Below are positions 36,691-44,889 of a stretch of DNA of 64,000 bases, in pieces. The notes beneath the pieces are model-generated. The model was not told the DNA's origin. It ran no database searches and was given only the letters and a program-made list of their open reading frames with translations. The translations under genes and the position numbers were made by a program. The stretch covers positions 1-64,000 of the forward strand of contig NZ_FNIJ01000018.1 in NCBI RefSeq assembly GCF_900103845.1, given 5' to 3'. Position 1 is the stretch's first letter; each line of letters begins with the position of its first letter. Source of the stretch: Pseudomonas jinjuensis (GTDB lineage: Bacteria; Pseudomonadota; Gammaproteobacteria; Pseudomonadales; Pseudomonadaceae).

Positions 36691-38286
36691 TCAGGCTTGA
36701 TCGGGTGCGCCGCGACGGGGCGCCGGATATGCGGGCAGGCTGGTCAGGCGAGTGTCCCATACCGCGCGGCCGAGGGTGAAATGATACAGGCTGACCAGCG
36801 GGTCACCCGCCAGCCCCAGCAACTCGTGCACCGCCGGGTCGAAGTAGCAGCCGATGCCGGTGCCGGAAAGCCCCGCCGCCTCGGCTTCCAGATAGAGCAA
36901 CTGGCCGATCTGGCCGCACTCCCAGTACAGCCGTGGATAGCACCAGGGCCCCTCGGCCAGCGCGGCGTCGAGATCGGCGAGCATGGCGACCGCCACGCAG
37001 CCGTCGCCGGCGATGTCCTGGCCGCAGGAGAGGAAGGCCGACAGCCCGCGCGCATCGCCTTCCAGCAGGCGGTACAGCGGCAGCTCGGCGTCGACCTTCT
37101 GCCAGAGGAAATCCTCGCGCAGCCCTCCGGCCGGGCGACCGCTGCGCCCCAGCCAGTAGAGCCCCGGCGCCAGCCCCTGCACGCGGTGGACGAACAGCAG
37201 CAGGTCGACCCGCGTCGGCTCGCCGGTGCAGGCGAAGGGCACCGGCGAGTTCGCCGGCAGCAGGCGGCGCAGCCAGGCCAGCAGCAGTTCCGCCAGGATG
37301 CCGCTGTGGCCGTCCATGTCCTGGGCGCTGCGGCGCCGATGCAGGATCGGGCGCAGCGGCAGGCCGGGATTATCCACAACCGGTTGCGCGGCCGGCGCCA
37401 GCCACGGCCGCGCGGGCAACGCCGGCGCGCGGCAGATTTCGTGCACCCGCTGCAGTTCCGGCCAGTCGCGGTACTGGCGCGACAGCCGGTTCGGCAGGCC
37501 GGCCAGTTCCAGCGCCTCCAGCCCGGCCAGCAGGCGCTCCGGCAGAACCGGCTCAGCGAGCCGCGCCGGACCTATCCACAGCAGCGCATCCACCGCCTCG
37601 CGCTCGTGGAAACCCTCGCGATCCAGGCCGAACAGCGCATCCAGCCGCACTTCGCCGATGCCACGCAGCAGGCGCACCTCCCAGCCCAGCGCGCTGGCGG
37701 CGATGGACAGGCAGGCCAGCGCATGGCCGAGGTCGTGGTTGCAGTAGCGATAGGCGCGCTCGCCGTACTTCCACGCCTCGCGCCAGGCAATGCTGGACAG
37801 CGCCAGCAGCACGCCGCCGGCCGGCAGGTCGCCCGCCAGCGCGGCGGGCAGTTCGGCGCGCACTTCCAGCACGTGTTCGTCGGCGCTGTAGTGCGCCAGC
37901 ACGGCGGACTTGTCCACAGCCCCGGCCGGCAGCAGCAGGTAGGCCTCGGTCGGGTGCAGGTTGCCGCTGGACGGATTGACCCGCAGCGCCCAGCGATTGC
38001 CGCCGGCCTCCTTCCAGGCCGACAGGGCGAGGCTGTCGTAGAGCAGCTGCGAGACGGAATGCAGATCGAGCGCGGCCGGCTTGCCCTGCGGTCCGGCGAA
38101 CACACTGTCGTAGGGCGGCGATTCTTCCTGCGGGCGATGCAGCAGTTCGATCGACCGGCTGCCGGCATAGCGGCGGAACGGCGCCGGCTGGGTCGCCCAG
38201 TCCAGCCGCCCCGGTCCGGGAGCGAACTGCTGCGGGCTGTGCATGCTCAGCGCGTGGTAGGCGCGCACCGCGTCTTCAGGTGTCAT
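36691..38286 (-). CDS. SagB/ThcOx-type dehydrogenase with tandem nitroreductase domains
   Basis: In this 531-residue protein the first half has the SagB-like N-terminus (AYHALSMHSPQQFAPGPGRLDW) and an FMN-binding region (YDSLALSAWKEAGGNRWALRVNPSSGNLHPTEAYLLL). The second half starts at LPLRPILHRRRSAQDMDG and ends WECGQIGQLLYLEAEAAGLSGTGIGCYFDPAVHELLG, a nitroreductase FMN and dimer segment. This two-domain layout occurs in FMN oxidases related to the azoline dehydrogenases of peptide natural products, but no precursor peptide or cyclodehydratase is nearby. The start codon lies inside the upstream GNAT gene (11-base overlap). Confidence 0.85.
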   Translation of the reverse strand: MTPEDAVRAYHALSMHSPQQFAPGPGRLDWATQPAPFRRYAGSRSIELLHRPQEESPPYDSVFAGPQGKPAALDLHSVSQLLYDSLALSAWKEAGGNRWALRVNPSSGNLHPTEAYLLLPAGAVDKSAVLAHYSADEHVLEVRAELPAALAGDLPAGGVLLALSSIAWREAWKYGERAYRYCNHDLGHALACLSIAASALGWEVRLLRGIGEVRLDALFGLDREGFHEREAVDALLWIGPARLAEPVLPERLLAGLEALELAGLPNRLSRQYRDWPELQRVHEICRAPALPARPWLAPAAQPVVDNPGLPLRPILHRRRSAQDMDGHSGILAELLLAWLRRLLPANSPVPFACTGEPTRVDLLLFVHRVQGLAPGLYWLGRSGRPAGGLREDFLWQKVDAELPLYRLLEGDARGLSAFLSCGQDIAGDGCVAVAMLADLDAALAEGPWCYPRLYWECGQIGQLLYLEAEAAGLSGTGIGCYFDPAVHELLGLAGDPLVSLYHFTLGRAVWDTRLTSLPAYPAPRRGAPDQA

Positions 38287-38839
38287 CGTGCTGCTCCCGC
38301 CATTCGTCGCGGCCGATCCGGTAGAGCACATGCCGGCGCAGCGGATGCCCGACCGGCAGGCGCGGATGCTCGAAATCGCCCTGCGCGTCGCGGCGCATCC
38401 CCAGCCGCTGCATCAGGCCCTGCGACGGCAGGTTGGCCGGCACGGTGAAGGCCACCACCTCTGCCAGCGCCAGCTCCTCGAAGGCGAAGCGCAAGGCCGC
38501 GCGCGCCGCCTCCAGCGCGTAGCCCTGCCGCCAGTGAGCGCGCATCAGCCGCCAGCCGATTTCCACCGCCGGGGTGAAGGCCGCCTCGAAGCTCACCCGC
38601 TGCAACCCCAGCACGCCGACGAACGCGCCATCCTCGCGGCGCTCGACTATCCACTGGCCGAAACCCTGCTCGAAGCAATGCACGCGGATGCGCAGGGCCA
38701 GCGCATCGCTGTCCGCGCGGCTCATGCATTCGGGGAAATGCCGCATCACCTCGGGGTCGGCATTCAGCGCGGCGAAGGCCGGCAGGTCCTCGTCGCGCCA
38801 GCGGCGCAGCAGCAGGCGCGGGGTCTGCAGTTCCTTCAT
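38276..38839 (-). CDS. GNAT-family acetyltransferase (RimJ/RimL-like)
   Basis: The protein is 187 residues. It starts MKELQTPRLLLRRWRDEDLPAFAALNADPEVMRHFPECMSR, the classic RimJ/RimL-type beginning, then GFGQWIVERREDGAFVGVLGLQRV, VEIGWRLMRAHWRQGYALEAARAALRFAFEEL (acetyl-CoA loop in form RQGYALEA) and VPANLPSQGLMQRLGMRRD. The ATG at 38839 is 2 bases after the GntR stop. It is encoded in a tight operon between a GntR regulator and a SagB-like dehydrogenase. The acceptor is unknown. Confidence 0.88.
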   Translation of the reverse strand: MKELQTPRLLLRRWRDEDLPAFAALNADPEVMRHFPECMSRADSDALALRIRVHCFEQGFGQWIVERREDGAFVGVLGLQRVSFEAAFTPAVEIGWRLMRAHWRQGYALEAARAALRFAFEELALAEVVAFTVPANLPSQGLMQRLGMRRDAQGDFEHPRLPVGHPLRRHVLYRIGRDEWREQHDDT

Positions 38840-38841
38840 GG

Positions 38842-39615
38842 CTACACCGCGCTCTGCGCCAGCTGGAAGGACATCGAGTAGCTGAAGCGGCTCGCCGGGT
38901 GCACGCCGGTGGTCACCTCGATCACCCGCTCGCGGACGAAATAGGTGCGGATGATCCGCAGCCCCGGCGACCCCGATGGCACTTGCAGCGCCTCGGCGGC
39001 CGCGCCCTCGATCAGCACGCCCTGGATCTCCTGCTCGACGCGGCTGACCCTGATGCCGTAGCGCTCCTCGATCAGCGTGTAGACCGGCACGTCCATGGTC
39101 GGGGTGATCCCCGGCAGGTCGGCGTAGGCCGCGTCGACGTAGATGTCGACCAGGGAGATCGGCTCGCCGCCATCGTCGGCGCTCAGGCGCGTGCCGCTCA
39201 GGTGCAGCCAGTGGCCGCCGGCCGCGCCGCGCAGCAGCTGGGCGTGTTCCGGCCCGGCGGTCAGGTCCTCGCGCCCGGTCAGGTGGAAGCGGGTGCCCTG
39301 GGCATAGCGGACCAGGTCGGACAGCGTGTCCATCGACTGGGTGTAACGCGAGGGCGGTCGGCTCGCCACCACCGTGGTGCCGACTCCGGCCTGCCGGGTG
39401 ACCAGGCCCAGCGCGCAGAGTTTCTGGATCGCCTGGCGCACCGTGTAGCGGCTCAAGCCCCATTTCGCGCAAAGCTCGGCCTCGGTCGGCAGCAGCTCGC
39501 CGACCGCCGGCTGGCCGTTGCGGATGTCCTGCATCAGCGTGCGGGCAAGGTCAAGGTGGCGTGGCGCGGGCGCGCTCAACACGTCGTCGTCGAGATTGTC
39601 GTGCCGGGTCTTCAT
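38842..39615 (-). CDS. GntR/HutC-family transcriptional regulator (UTRA domain)
   Basis: The protein is 257 residues. The winged helix spans about residues 25-95 (DIRNGQPAVGELLPTEAELCAKWGLSRYTVRQAIQKLCALGLVTRQAGVGTTV). The C-terminal UTRA ligand-binding domain includes LHLSGTRLSADDGGEPISLVDIYVDAAYADL and EQEIQGVLIEGAAAEALQVPSGSPGLRIIRTYF. It is divergent from the acyl-CoA ligase gene, with a perfect palindrome in the 158-base gap. It also heads the leftward GNAT-SagB-tesB-HAD operon, so it may control both directions. The effector is unknown, though UTRA proteins usually bind a pathway metabolite. Confidence 0.92.
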   Translation of the reverse strand: MKTRHDNLDDDVLSAPAPRHLDLARTLMQDIRNGQPAVGELLPTEAELCAKWGLSRYTVRQAIQKLCALGLVTRQAGVGTTVVASRPPSRYTQSMDTLSDLVRYAQGTRFHLTGREDLTAGPEHAQLLRGAAGGHWLHLSGTRLSADDGGEPISLVDIYVDAAYADLPGITPTMDVPVYTLIEERYGIRVSRVEQEIQGVLIEGAAAEALQVPSGSPGLRIIRTYFVRERVIEVTTGVHPASRFSYSMSFQLAQSAV

Positions 39616-39679
39616 GGCGTGGTCGTGGCCTTTCGGAGAGCGATTGGAAGGCTTCCGATGATACAGCGGCAAAAGGGCA

Positions 39680-39709
39680 TTGACATGAATATTCGAATGT
39701 TCGAACATT
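39680..39709 (+). promoter_or_regulatory. -35 box and overlapping GntR operator palindrome
   Basis: TTGACA at 39680-39685 is a perfect sigma-70 -35 hexamer. Ten bases on is the perfect 14-base palindrome AATGTTCGAACATT (39696-39709), inside a longer imperfect AATATTCGAATGTTCGAAC stretch. It lies where the spacer and -10 region would be, so a bound regulator would block transcription of the rightward operon. It is also 81 bases upstream of the regulator's own start. Confidence 0.65.
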
Positions 39710-39773
39710 TTATCCAGCGAAGCCCTTCCGGCTTCCGCCCTGGGACCACCAGCCGCCACTCGCAGGAGCCCGC

Positions 39774-41273
39774 ATGTACCCGATCGATTTTCTCTGGCGC
39801 TCGGCCGAGCGTTTCCCCCACCGCACCGCGCTGATCGGCGCCAGCGGAACGCTGACCTTCCGCGAACTGGCCGACAGCGTGCTGGCCCGCGCCACGACGC
39901 TCACCGCACTCGATCCGCTGCCCGGCAGCCGGGTCGGCATCGCCGCGGCGAACAGCGTGGACCACCTGCTCGCCCTGCTCGCCGTGCTGGCCGCCGGCAA
40001 GGTCTGGGTGCCGCTCAACCCGCGCAATGGCGATCCGGAACTGCGCCGCATCGTCGAGTTCGTCGAGCCGAGCCTGGTGCTGGCCGACGAGGCGATGGCC
40101 GCGCGGCTGGCCGGCATCCCGGCGCCTCTTGAACTGCTCGACGTGCTGCGCCGGCCGGCCGGCTCGGCGGTGGAAGTGGCGATGGGGCCGCGCTCGCGGG
40201 GCGGCGTGTCGCTGGAACGCGCCCAGGCGATCAAGTTCACCGGCGGGACCACCGGCATGCCCAAGGGCGTCATCCAGCCGCTGCGCGCCTGGAACACCAA
40301 CATCGTCACGCAGATCCACGAACTCGGCCTGACCCCGGACGACCGCTACCTGGTCGCCGCGCCGATCACCCACGGCACCGGCACCTACATGCTGCCGCTG
40401 CTCGGCGCCGGCGGCGCGCTGGTGTTCCCCGACGGCAGCGGCCCCGCCGCCCTGCTGGATGCGGCGGCCCGCCACCGGGCGACGATCTTCTTCGCCCCAC
40501 CGACGCTGATCCAGTCGCTGGCCGAGGAGCAGCGCCACGCACCGCGCGACCTGTCCAGCCTGCGCTATCTGGTGTACGGCGGCGCGCCGATGCGCCCGGA
40601 GCAGATCTGCGCCGCCCAGGCGGTGTTCGGCCCGGTGCTCTGCACTTCCTACGGGCAGACCGAGGCGCCGCAGATCATCACCTTCATGCCGCCGCAGGCG
40701 ATGCACGGCGACAACCTCGCCTCCATCGGCCGCCCCTCGCTGCTGACCCGCGTGGCGATCGTCGATGCCGACGGCAACCCGCTGCCGGCCGGAGAGGAAG
40801 GCGAGATCGCGGTGCGCGGCGACCTGGTGATGGGCGGCTACCTGAACGCCGAGGAAGAAACCCGCAAGACCCTGGTCGACGGCTGGCTGCGCACCGGCGA
40901 CGCCGGGGTGTTCGACGAGCGCGGCTTCCTGTTCCTGCGCGACCGCCTGCGCGACGTGATCATCACCGGCGGCTTCAACGTGTACCCCAGTGACGTCGAG
41001 GTGGTGCTGTCCTCGCACCCGGCGGTGGCCGACTGCGCGGTGGTCGGCATCGCCGATCCCAAATGGGGTGAGGCGGTGCACGCGGCGGTGCGCCTGCGCA
41101 GCGGCATGCAGGTCAGCGCCGACGAACTGATCGGCCTGGTCAAGCGCGAGCTCGGCTCGGTGAAGACGCCCAAGCACATCCACTTCTTCGACACCCTGCC
41201 GCAGAGCGCCGTCGCCAAGGTCCTCAAGCCGGCAGTGCGCGAGGCCATCCTCAGGGCGAGCCAGGCATCATGA
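39774..41273 (+). CDS. AMP-dependent acyl-CoA synthetase/ligase
   Basis: This 499-residue ANL-superfamily enzyme has the phosphate-binding loop FTGGTTGMPKGV at about residue 155. The aromatic/substrate region is PITHGTGTYMLPLLGAGG, motif A5 is LCTSYGQTEAPQ, motif A7/A8 is GWLRTGDAGVFDERGFLFLRDRLRDVIITGGFNVYPSDVE, and the C-terminal catalytic Lys is in SAVAKVLKPAVRE. It activates a carboxylic acid to its AMP ester and then its CoA thioester. It is first in the rightward operon opposite a GntR regulator and overlaps the next gene by ATGA. The acid substrate is not evident from the sequence. Confidence 0.92.
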   Translation: MYPIDFLWRSAERFPHRTALIGASGTLTFRELADSVLARATTLTALDPLPGSRVGIAAANSVDHLLALLAVLAAGKVWVPLNPRNGDPELRRIVEFVEPSLVLADEAMAARLAGIPAPLELLDVLRRPAGSAVEVAMGPRSRGGVSLERAQAIKFTGGTTGMPKGVIQPLRAWNTNIVTQIHELGLTPDDRYLVAAPITHGTGTYMLPLLGAGGALVFPDGSGPAALLDAAARHRATIFFAPPTLIQSLAEEQRHAPRDLSSLRYLVYGGAPMRPEQICAAQAVFGPVLCTSYGQTEAPQIITFMPPQAMHGDNLASIGRPSLLTRVAIVDADGNPLPAGEEGEIAVRGDLVMGGYLNAEEETRKTLVDGWLRTGDAGVFDERGFLFLRDRLRDVIITGGFNVYPSDVEVVLSSHPAVADCAVVGIADPKWGEAVHAAVRLRSGMQVSADELIGLVKRELGSVKTPKHIHFFDTLPQSAVAKVLKPAVREAILRASQAS

Positions 41274-42043
41274 GCACTCAAGCCCCCCACTCCCAGCTGT
41301 GCAGCCACGGCCCGGACGTCATCCACTACCGCGACGCCAGCCTGGTCGACGACCTGATCGGCAAGGCCGGCTTCGTCGAGGTGTTCCTGCGCCAGACCTT
41401 CGGCCGGCAGCCGAATGCCGCCGAACTGGCGATCGTCGACGCGGTGCTGGTGACGCTGATGGAGCACGGCCTGACGCCCAGCGTGATCGCCGCGCGGATG
41501 GTCTATTCCAGTTCGCCGGAGAATCTCCAGGCCGGCGTCGCCGCCGGCCTGCTGGCGGTGGCCAGCCGCTTCGTCGGAACCATGGAGCCGGCCGCCGAAC
41601 TGCTGCGCAAGATAGTCGAGGCGGGTGAACAGGGCGTCGCCGAGGCCCGGCGCATCGCCGCCGACTACCGCAACCGGCGCCAGCCGATTCCCGGCTTCGG
41701 CCACCACCTGCACCGGCCGGACGACCCGCGCGCCGTGGCGCTGCTCGACCTGGCCCGCCGCGTCGGCACCTTCGGCCCGCATTGCGAGGCGCTGCAGATG
41801 CTGGCCGCCGCCGTCGACGAGGCCGCGGGCCGGCACATCACCATCAACGCCACCGGCGCGGTCGCCGCGCTGCTCGGCGACATCGGCGTGCCGGCGCAGC
41901 TGATGCGCGGCTTCGCCGTGCTCAGCCGCGCCGCCGGGCTGGTGGCGCACATCGCCGAGGAACAGCGCGAGCCTTCGGGCCGCTTCATCTGGGACCTGGT
42001 CGACCGGGCGATGGCGCCCGGCGAACACCCCGCCGATCATTGA
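41270..42043 (+). CDS. Citrate-synthase-superfamily protein, citryl-CoA lyase-like
   Basis: The protein is 257 residues, short compared with full citrate synthases (about 370-430) and close to stand-alone citryl-CoA lyases. It lacks the N-terminal small-domain start of citrate synthase. The catalytic His lies in IPGFGHHLHRPDDPRAVALLDLARRVG. Other family blocks are YSSSPENLQAGVAAGLLAVASRFVGTMEPA and ITINATGAVAALLGDIGVP, with the end RGFAVLSRAAGLVAHIAEEQ. It would cleave or form a C-C bond in an acyl-CoA (for example citryl- or citramalyl-type). It is translationally coupled to the upstream ligase by ATGA, so the ligase probably makes its substrate. Confidence 0.8.
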   Translation: MSTQAPHSQLCSHGPDVIHYRDASLVDDLIGKAGFVEVFLRQTFGRQPNAAELAIVDAVLVTLMEHGLTPSVIAARMVYSSSPENLQAGVAAGLLAVASRFVGTMEPAAELLRKIVEAGEQGVAEARRIAADYRNRRQPIPGFGHHLHRPDDPRAVALLDLARRVGTFGPHCEALQMLAAAVDEAAGRHITINATGAVAALLGDIGVPAQLMRGFAVLSRAAGLVAHIAEEQREPSGRFIWDLVDRAMAPGEHPADH

Positions 42044-42120
42044 GGACATCCGCCAAGCCCTCATGTGCAGTACCAACCTGACTTGGCCATCGACAACAAT
42101 AAATTCATGAGGAAACCATC

Positions 42121-43074
42121 ATGAACCAGGCAATTCAGCGTCATCACCACATCACCCTGAGCGTGGGTACTGCCCAGCAGGACTACGACTTCCACACCAG
42201 GGTCCTGTCCCTCAAGAGCGTCAAGAAGACCCTGATCTACGACGGTTCCAAGCCCTTCTACCACCTCTACTACGGCAACGACGTGGGCGAGGAAAGCACC
42301 CTGCTGACCTGCTTCCCGGTCGCGCACTTCGGCCGCAAGGGCCAGCGCGGCAACGGCCAGATCAACACCATCAGCCTGTCGGTGCCGGTGTCCAGCATCG
42401 GCTTCTGGGCCAGGCGCCTGGCCGACCACGGCTTCGAGGTGAAGCGCAGCGAGCGCTTCGGCGAGCAGGTGCTGAGCTTCGCCCACCCCTGCGGCATTCC
42501 CTACGAGCTGATCGGCATCGCCGACGACGACCGCAAGCCCTACTCCAACGGCGAAGTCCCCGCCGAACTGGCGATCCGCGGCCTGCACACCATCGTCATC
42601 AACGCGCCGGCCATGGAGCCCTCGCAGGAGTTCATGGTCGAGGCCTGGAGCGCCGGCGAAACCGACCGCGACGGCAAGTTCACCCGCTTCCAGTTCGGCG
42701 CGGGCGGTTCCGGCCGCTACGTCGACTTCGCCCTGGAAACCCGCCTGCCCCAGGCCAGCTGGTCGTATGGCGAAGGCACCGTGCACCACTGCGCGTTCCA
42801 GGTCGCCGACCACCAGGTGCAGGACGCGGTCAAGCGCCGCCTGGAGGGCCTCGGCTTCACCGACACCTCGGAACGCAAGGACCGCGGCTACTTCGAATCG
42901 ATCTACGTGCGCACCCCGAGCGGCGCGATGTTCGAGGCCACGGTGTCGAAACCGGAAGGTTTCCTGATCGACGAGAGCTACGAGAACCTCGGCTCGGAAA
43001 TCATGATCGCCCCGCAGTTCAACCATCAGCGCGAGGAAATCCTCGCCTCGCTGGAATCGCTGAAATACGACTGA
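42121..43074 (+). CDS. PcpA/LinE-type hydroquinone 1,2-dioxygenase (VOC ring-cleavage enzyme)
   Basis: This 317-residue vicinal-oxygen-chelate protein resembles the (chloro)hydroquinone dioxygenases PcpA, LinE and MhqO. These use Fe(II) to open para-diols next to a hydroxyl. Metal ligands by alignment from memory are His10 (RHHHITLSVG), one of His222/His223 (GTVHHCAFQV) and Glu272 (GAMFEATVS). Other shared blocks are FYHLYYGNDVGEESTLLTCFPV and DRGYFESIYVRTPSG. The ATG at 42121 has GAGGAAA upstream. It is in line with an esterase and maleylacetate reductase, supporting a hydroquinone-type substrate. Confidence 0.88.
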   Translation: MNQAIQRHHHITLSVGTAQQDYDFHTRVLSLKSVKKTLIYDGSKPFYHLYYGNDVGEESTLLTCFPVAHFGRKGQRGNGQINTISLSVPVSSIGFWARRLADHGFEVKRSERFGEQVLSFAHPCGIPYELIGIADDDRKPYSNGEVPAELAIRGLHTIVINAPAMEPSQEFMVEAWSAGETDRDGKFTRFQFGAGGSGRYVDFALETRLPQASWSYGEGTVHHCAFQVADHQVQDAVKRRLEGLGFTDTSERKDRGYFESIYVRTPSGAMFEATVSKPEGFLIDESYENLGSEIMIAPQFNHQREEILASLESLKYD

Positions 43075-43144
43075 CGGCCCGCGCCTCCGGCCGCCGGCTA
43101 CGGCGGCCCTGGCCAGGCCCGATCGACAGTTGCGGAGAACTGCC

Positions 43145-43813
43145 ATGGCACTACCCAACCCCCACTTCGAACCGCCCGTCCGGGTCTTCGGCGCCGCGCC
43201 GCGCGACGCGCGCCTGGCGGTCATCCTCGTGCACGGCCGCGGCCAGTCGGCGGAGCTGATGCAGCAGTTGGTCGTCGAGCGTTTCGGCCGCGCCGACCTG
43301 GCCTGGTTCGCCCCCACGGCGGACAGCGGCAGCTGGTATCCGGAGCGCTTCATCGCGCCGCTGGACGCCAACGAGCCGCGCCTGTCCCAGGCCCTGGAAC
43401 GCCTCGAACGGCTCTCCGCCGAGCTGGTCGAGCAGGGCTTCCCCTACTCCTCCCAGGTACTGATGGGCTTCTCCCAGGGCGGCTGCCTGTGCTGCGAGTT
43501 CGCCTGGCGCAGCGCCAATCGCTACCGCGCGCTGGTGAGCTTCACCGGCGGCCTGATCGGTCCGCCCGGCCTGCCGCGCGACGCCGTCCGCCCGGCGCTG
43601 CGCGACCTGCCGGTGCTGCTGTCGAGCTGGGACGACGACCCCCACGTGCCGCCGGAAAGCGTGCAGGAAAGCGCCGCACTGCTGCGCGCCGCCGGCGCCG
43701 AGGTGCATCTGCATATCGAGCCGGCCTTCGAGCACGGCATCCGCGACATCGAGATCGGCTACGCGCGCAGCCTGCTGGACGCCGAACCACTGCATCAGGA
43801 AACCAGAACATGA
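43145..43813 (+). CDS. Alpha/beta hydrolase (phospholipase/carboxylesterase family)
   Basis: The protein is 222 residues. ILVHGRGQSAELM is the oxyanion region, and the nucleophile elbow is GFSQGG (GxSxG), with Asp in LSSWDDDPHVP and His in IEPAFEHGIRDIEI completing the triad. It is similar in type to MhqD, an esterase paired with MhqO-like dioxygenases in quinone-stress and hydroquinone clusters. It starts at 43145 with GGAGAA upstream and overlaps the reductase gene by ATGA. It may hydrolyse the acyl product of ring opening (inference). Confidence 0.87.
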   Translation: MALPNPHFEPPVRVFGAAPRDARLAVILVHGRGQSAELMQQLVVERFGRADLAWFAPTADSGSWYPERFIAPLDANEPRLSQALERLERLSAELVEQGFPYSSQVLMGFSQGGCLCCEFAWRSANRYRALVSFTGGLIGPPGLPRDAVRPALRDLPVLLSSWDDDPHVPPESVQESAALLRAAGAEVHLHIEPAFEHGIRDIEIGYARSLLDAEPLHQETRT

Positions 43814-44874
43814 GCATCCAGGCCTTCCTTCATGACGAGCCCGCCTCGCGGGTGATCTTCGGCCGCGGCAGCCGCGCGCAGGTCGCCGCCGAACTCGACG
43901 CCCTCGGCGCGCGCCGCGCCCTGGTGCTGTCCACCCCGGACCAGACCGCCCTCGGAGAGCGCATCGCCGAACTGCTCGGCGAACGCAGCGCCGGGGTCCA
44001 TGGCGGCGCGGTGATGCACGTGCCGCTGGAGGCCGCGCGCAAGGCCATCGCGGTGGCCCGCGAGGCTGGCGCCGACGCCTGCGTGGCGGTGGGCGGCGGC
44101 TCGACCATCGGCCTGGCCAAGGCCATCGCCCTGGAGTCGTCACTGCCGATCCTGGCCCTGCCAACCACCTACGCCGGTTCGGAAATGACCCCGCTGTACG
44201 GCATCACAGCCGACGGCGAGAAGAAGACCGGCCGCGACTGGAAGGTCGCCCCGCGCACGGTGATCTACGACCCCGAGCTGAGCGTCGGCCTGCCGCTGGC
44301 GATCAGCGTGAGCAGCGGCATGAACGCCATCGCCCACGCCGCCGAAGCGCTCTACGCGCACAACGCCAGCCCGGTGCACAAGCTGATGGCCGAGGAAGGC
44401 ATCCGCGCCCTGGCCGCCGCCCTGCCGCAACTGCAGCGCGATCCCGCCGACCTCGACGCCCGCGGCGACGCGCTGTACGGCGCCTGGCTCTGCGGCGCGG
44501 TGCTCGGCCGCGTGCAGATGGGCCTGCACCACAAGCTCTGCCACGTGCTCGGCGGCAGCTTCAACCTGCCCCACGCCGAACTGCACACGGTGATCCTGCC
44601 CCACGCGCTGGCCTACAACGCCGCGGCCGCGCCGCAGGCGATGCAGGCGCTGGCCCGCGCATTGGGTGGAACGGATGGCATCGCCGCACTGGTCGCCCTC
44701 GGCCGCCAGCTGGACGCGCCGCGTTCGCTGCGCGAGATCGGCATGCCCGCCGACGGCCTGGAGCGCGCCGCCGACCTCGCCGTCGCCGCGCCCTACCCCA
44801 ACCCGCGGCCGCTCGATCGCACGGCGCTGCGCGAGCTGCTGCAGCGCGCCTTCGACGGCGCCGAGCCACGCTGA
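43810..44874 (+). CDS. Maleylacetate reductase (iron-ADH family)
   Basis: The protein is 354 residues, the size of maleylacetate reductases and shorter than most group III ADHs. The N-terminal part has RVIFGRGSRAQVAAELDALGARRALVLSTP and VGGGSTIGLAKAIALE, and LALPTTYAGSEMTPLYGITADGEKKTGRD is close to LinF/TfdF/MacA. The metal/His region shows GMNAIAHAAEALYA, GLHHKLCHVLGGSFNLPHAELHTVILPHAL. It reduces maleylacetate to 3-oxoadipate with NAD(P)H. Its start overlaps the esterase stop. Confidence 0.9.
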   Translation: MSIQAFLHDEPASRVIFGRGSRAQVAAELDALGARRALVLSTPDQTALGERIAELLGERSAGVHGGAVMHVPLEAARKAIAVAREAGADACVAVGGGSTIGLAKAIALESSLPILALPTTYAGSEMTPLYGITADGEKKTGRDWKVAPRTVIYDPELSVGLPLAISVSSGMNAIAHAAEALYAHNASPVHKLMAEEGIRALAAALPQLQRDPADLDARGDALYGAWLCGAVLGRVQMGLHHKLCHVLGGSFNLPHAELHTVILPHALAYNAAAAPQAMQALARALGGTDGIAALVALGRQLDAPRSLREIGMPADGLERAADLAVAAPYPNPRPLDRTALRELLQRAFDGAEPR

Positions 44875-44889
44875 ACGGGAGATGCCGGC

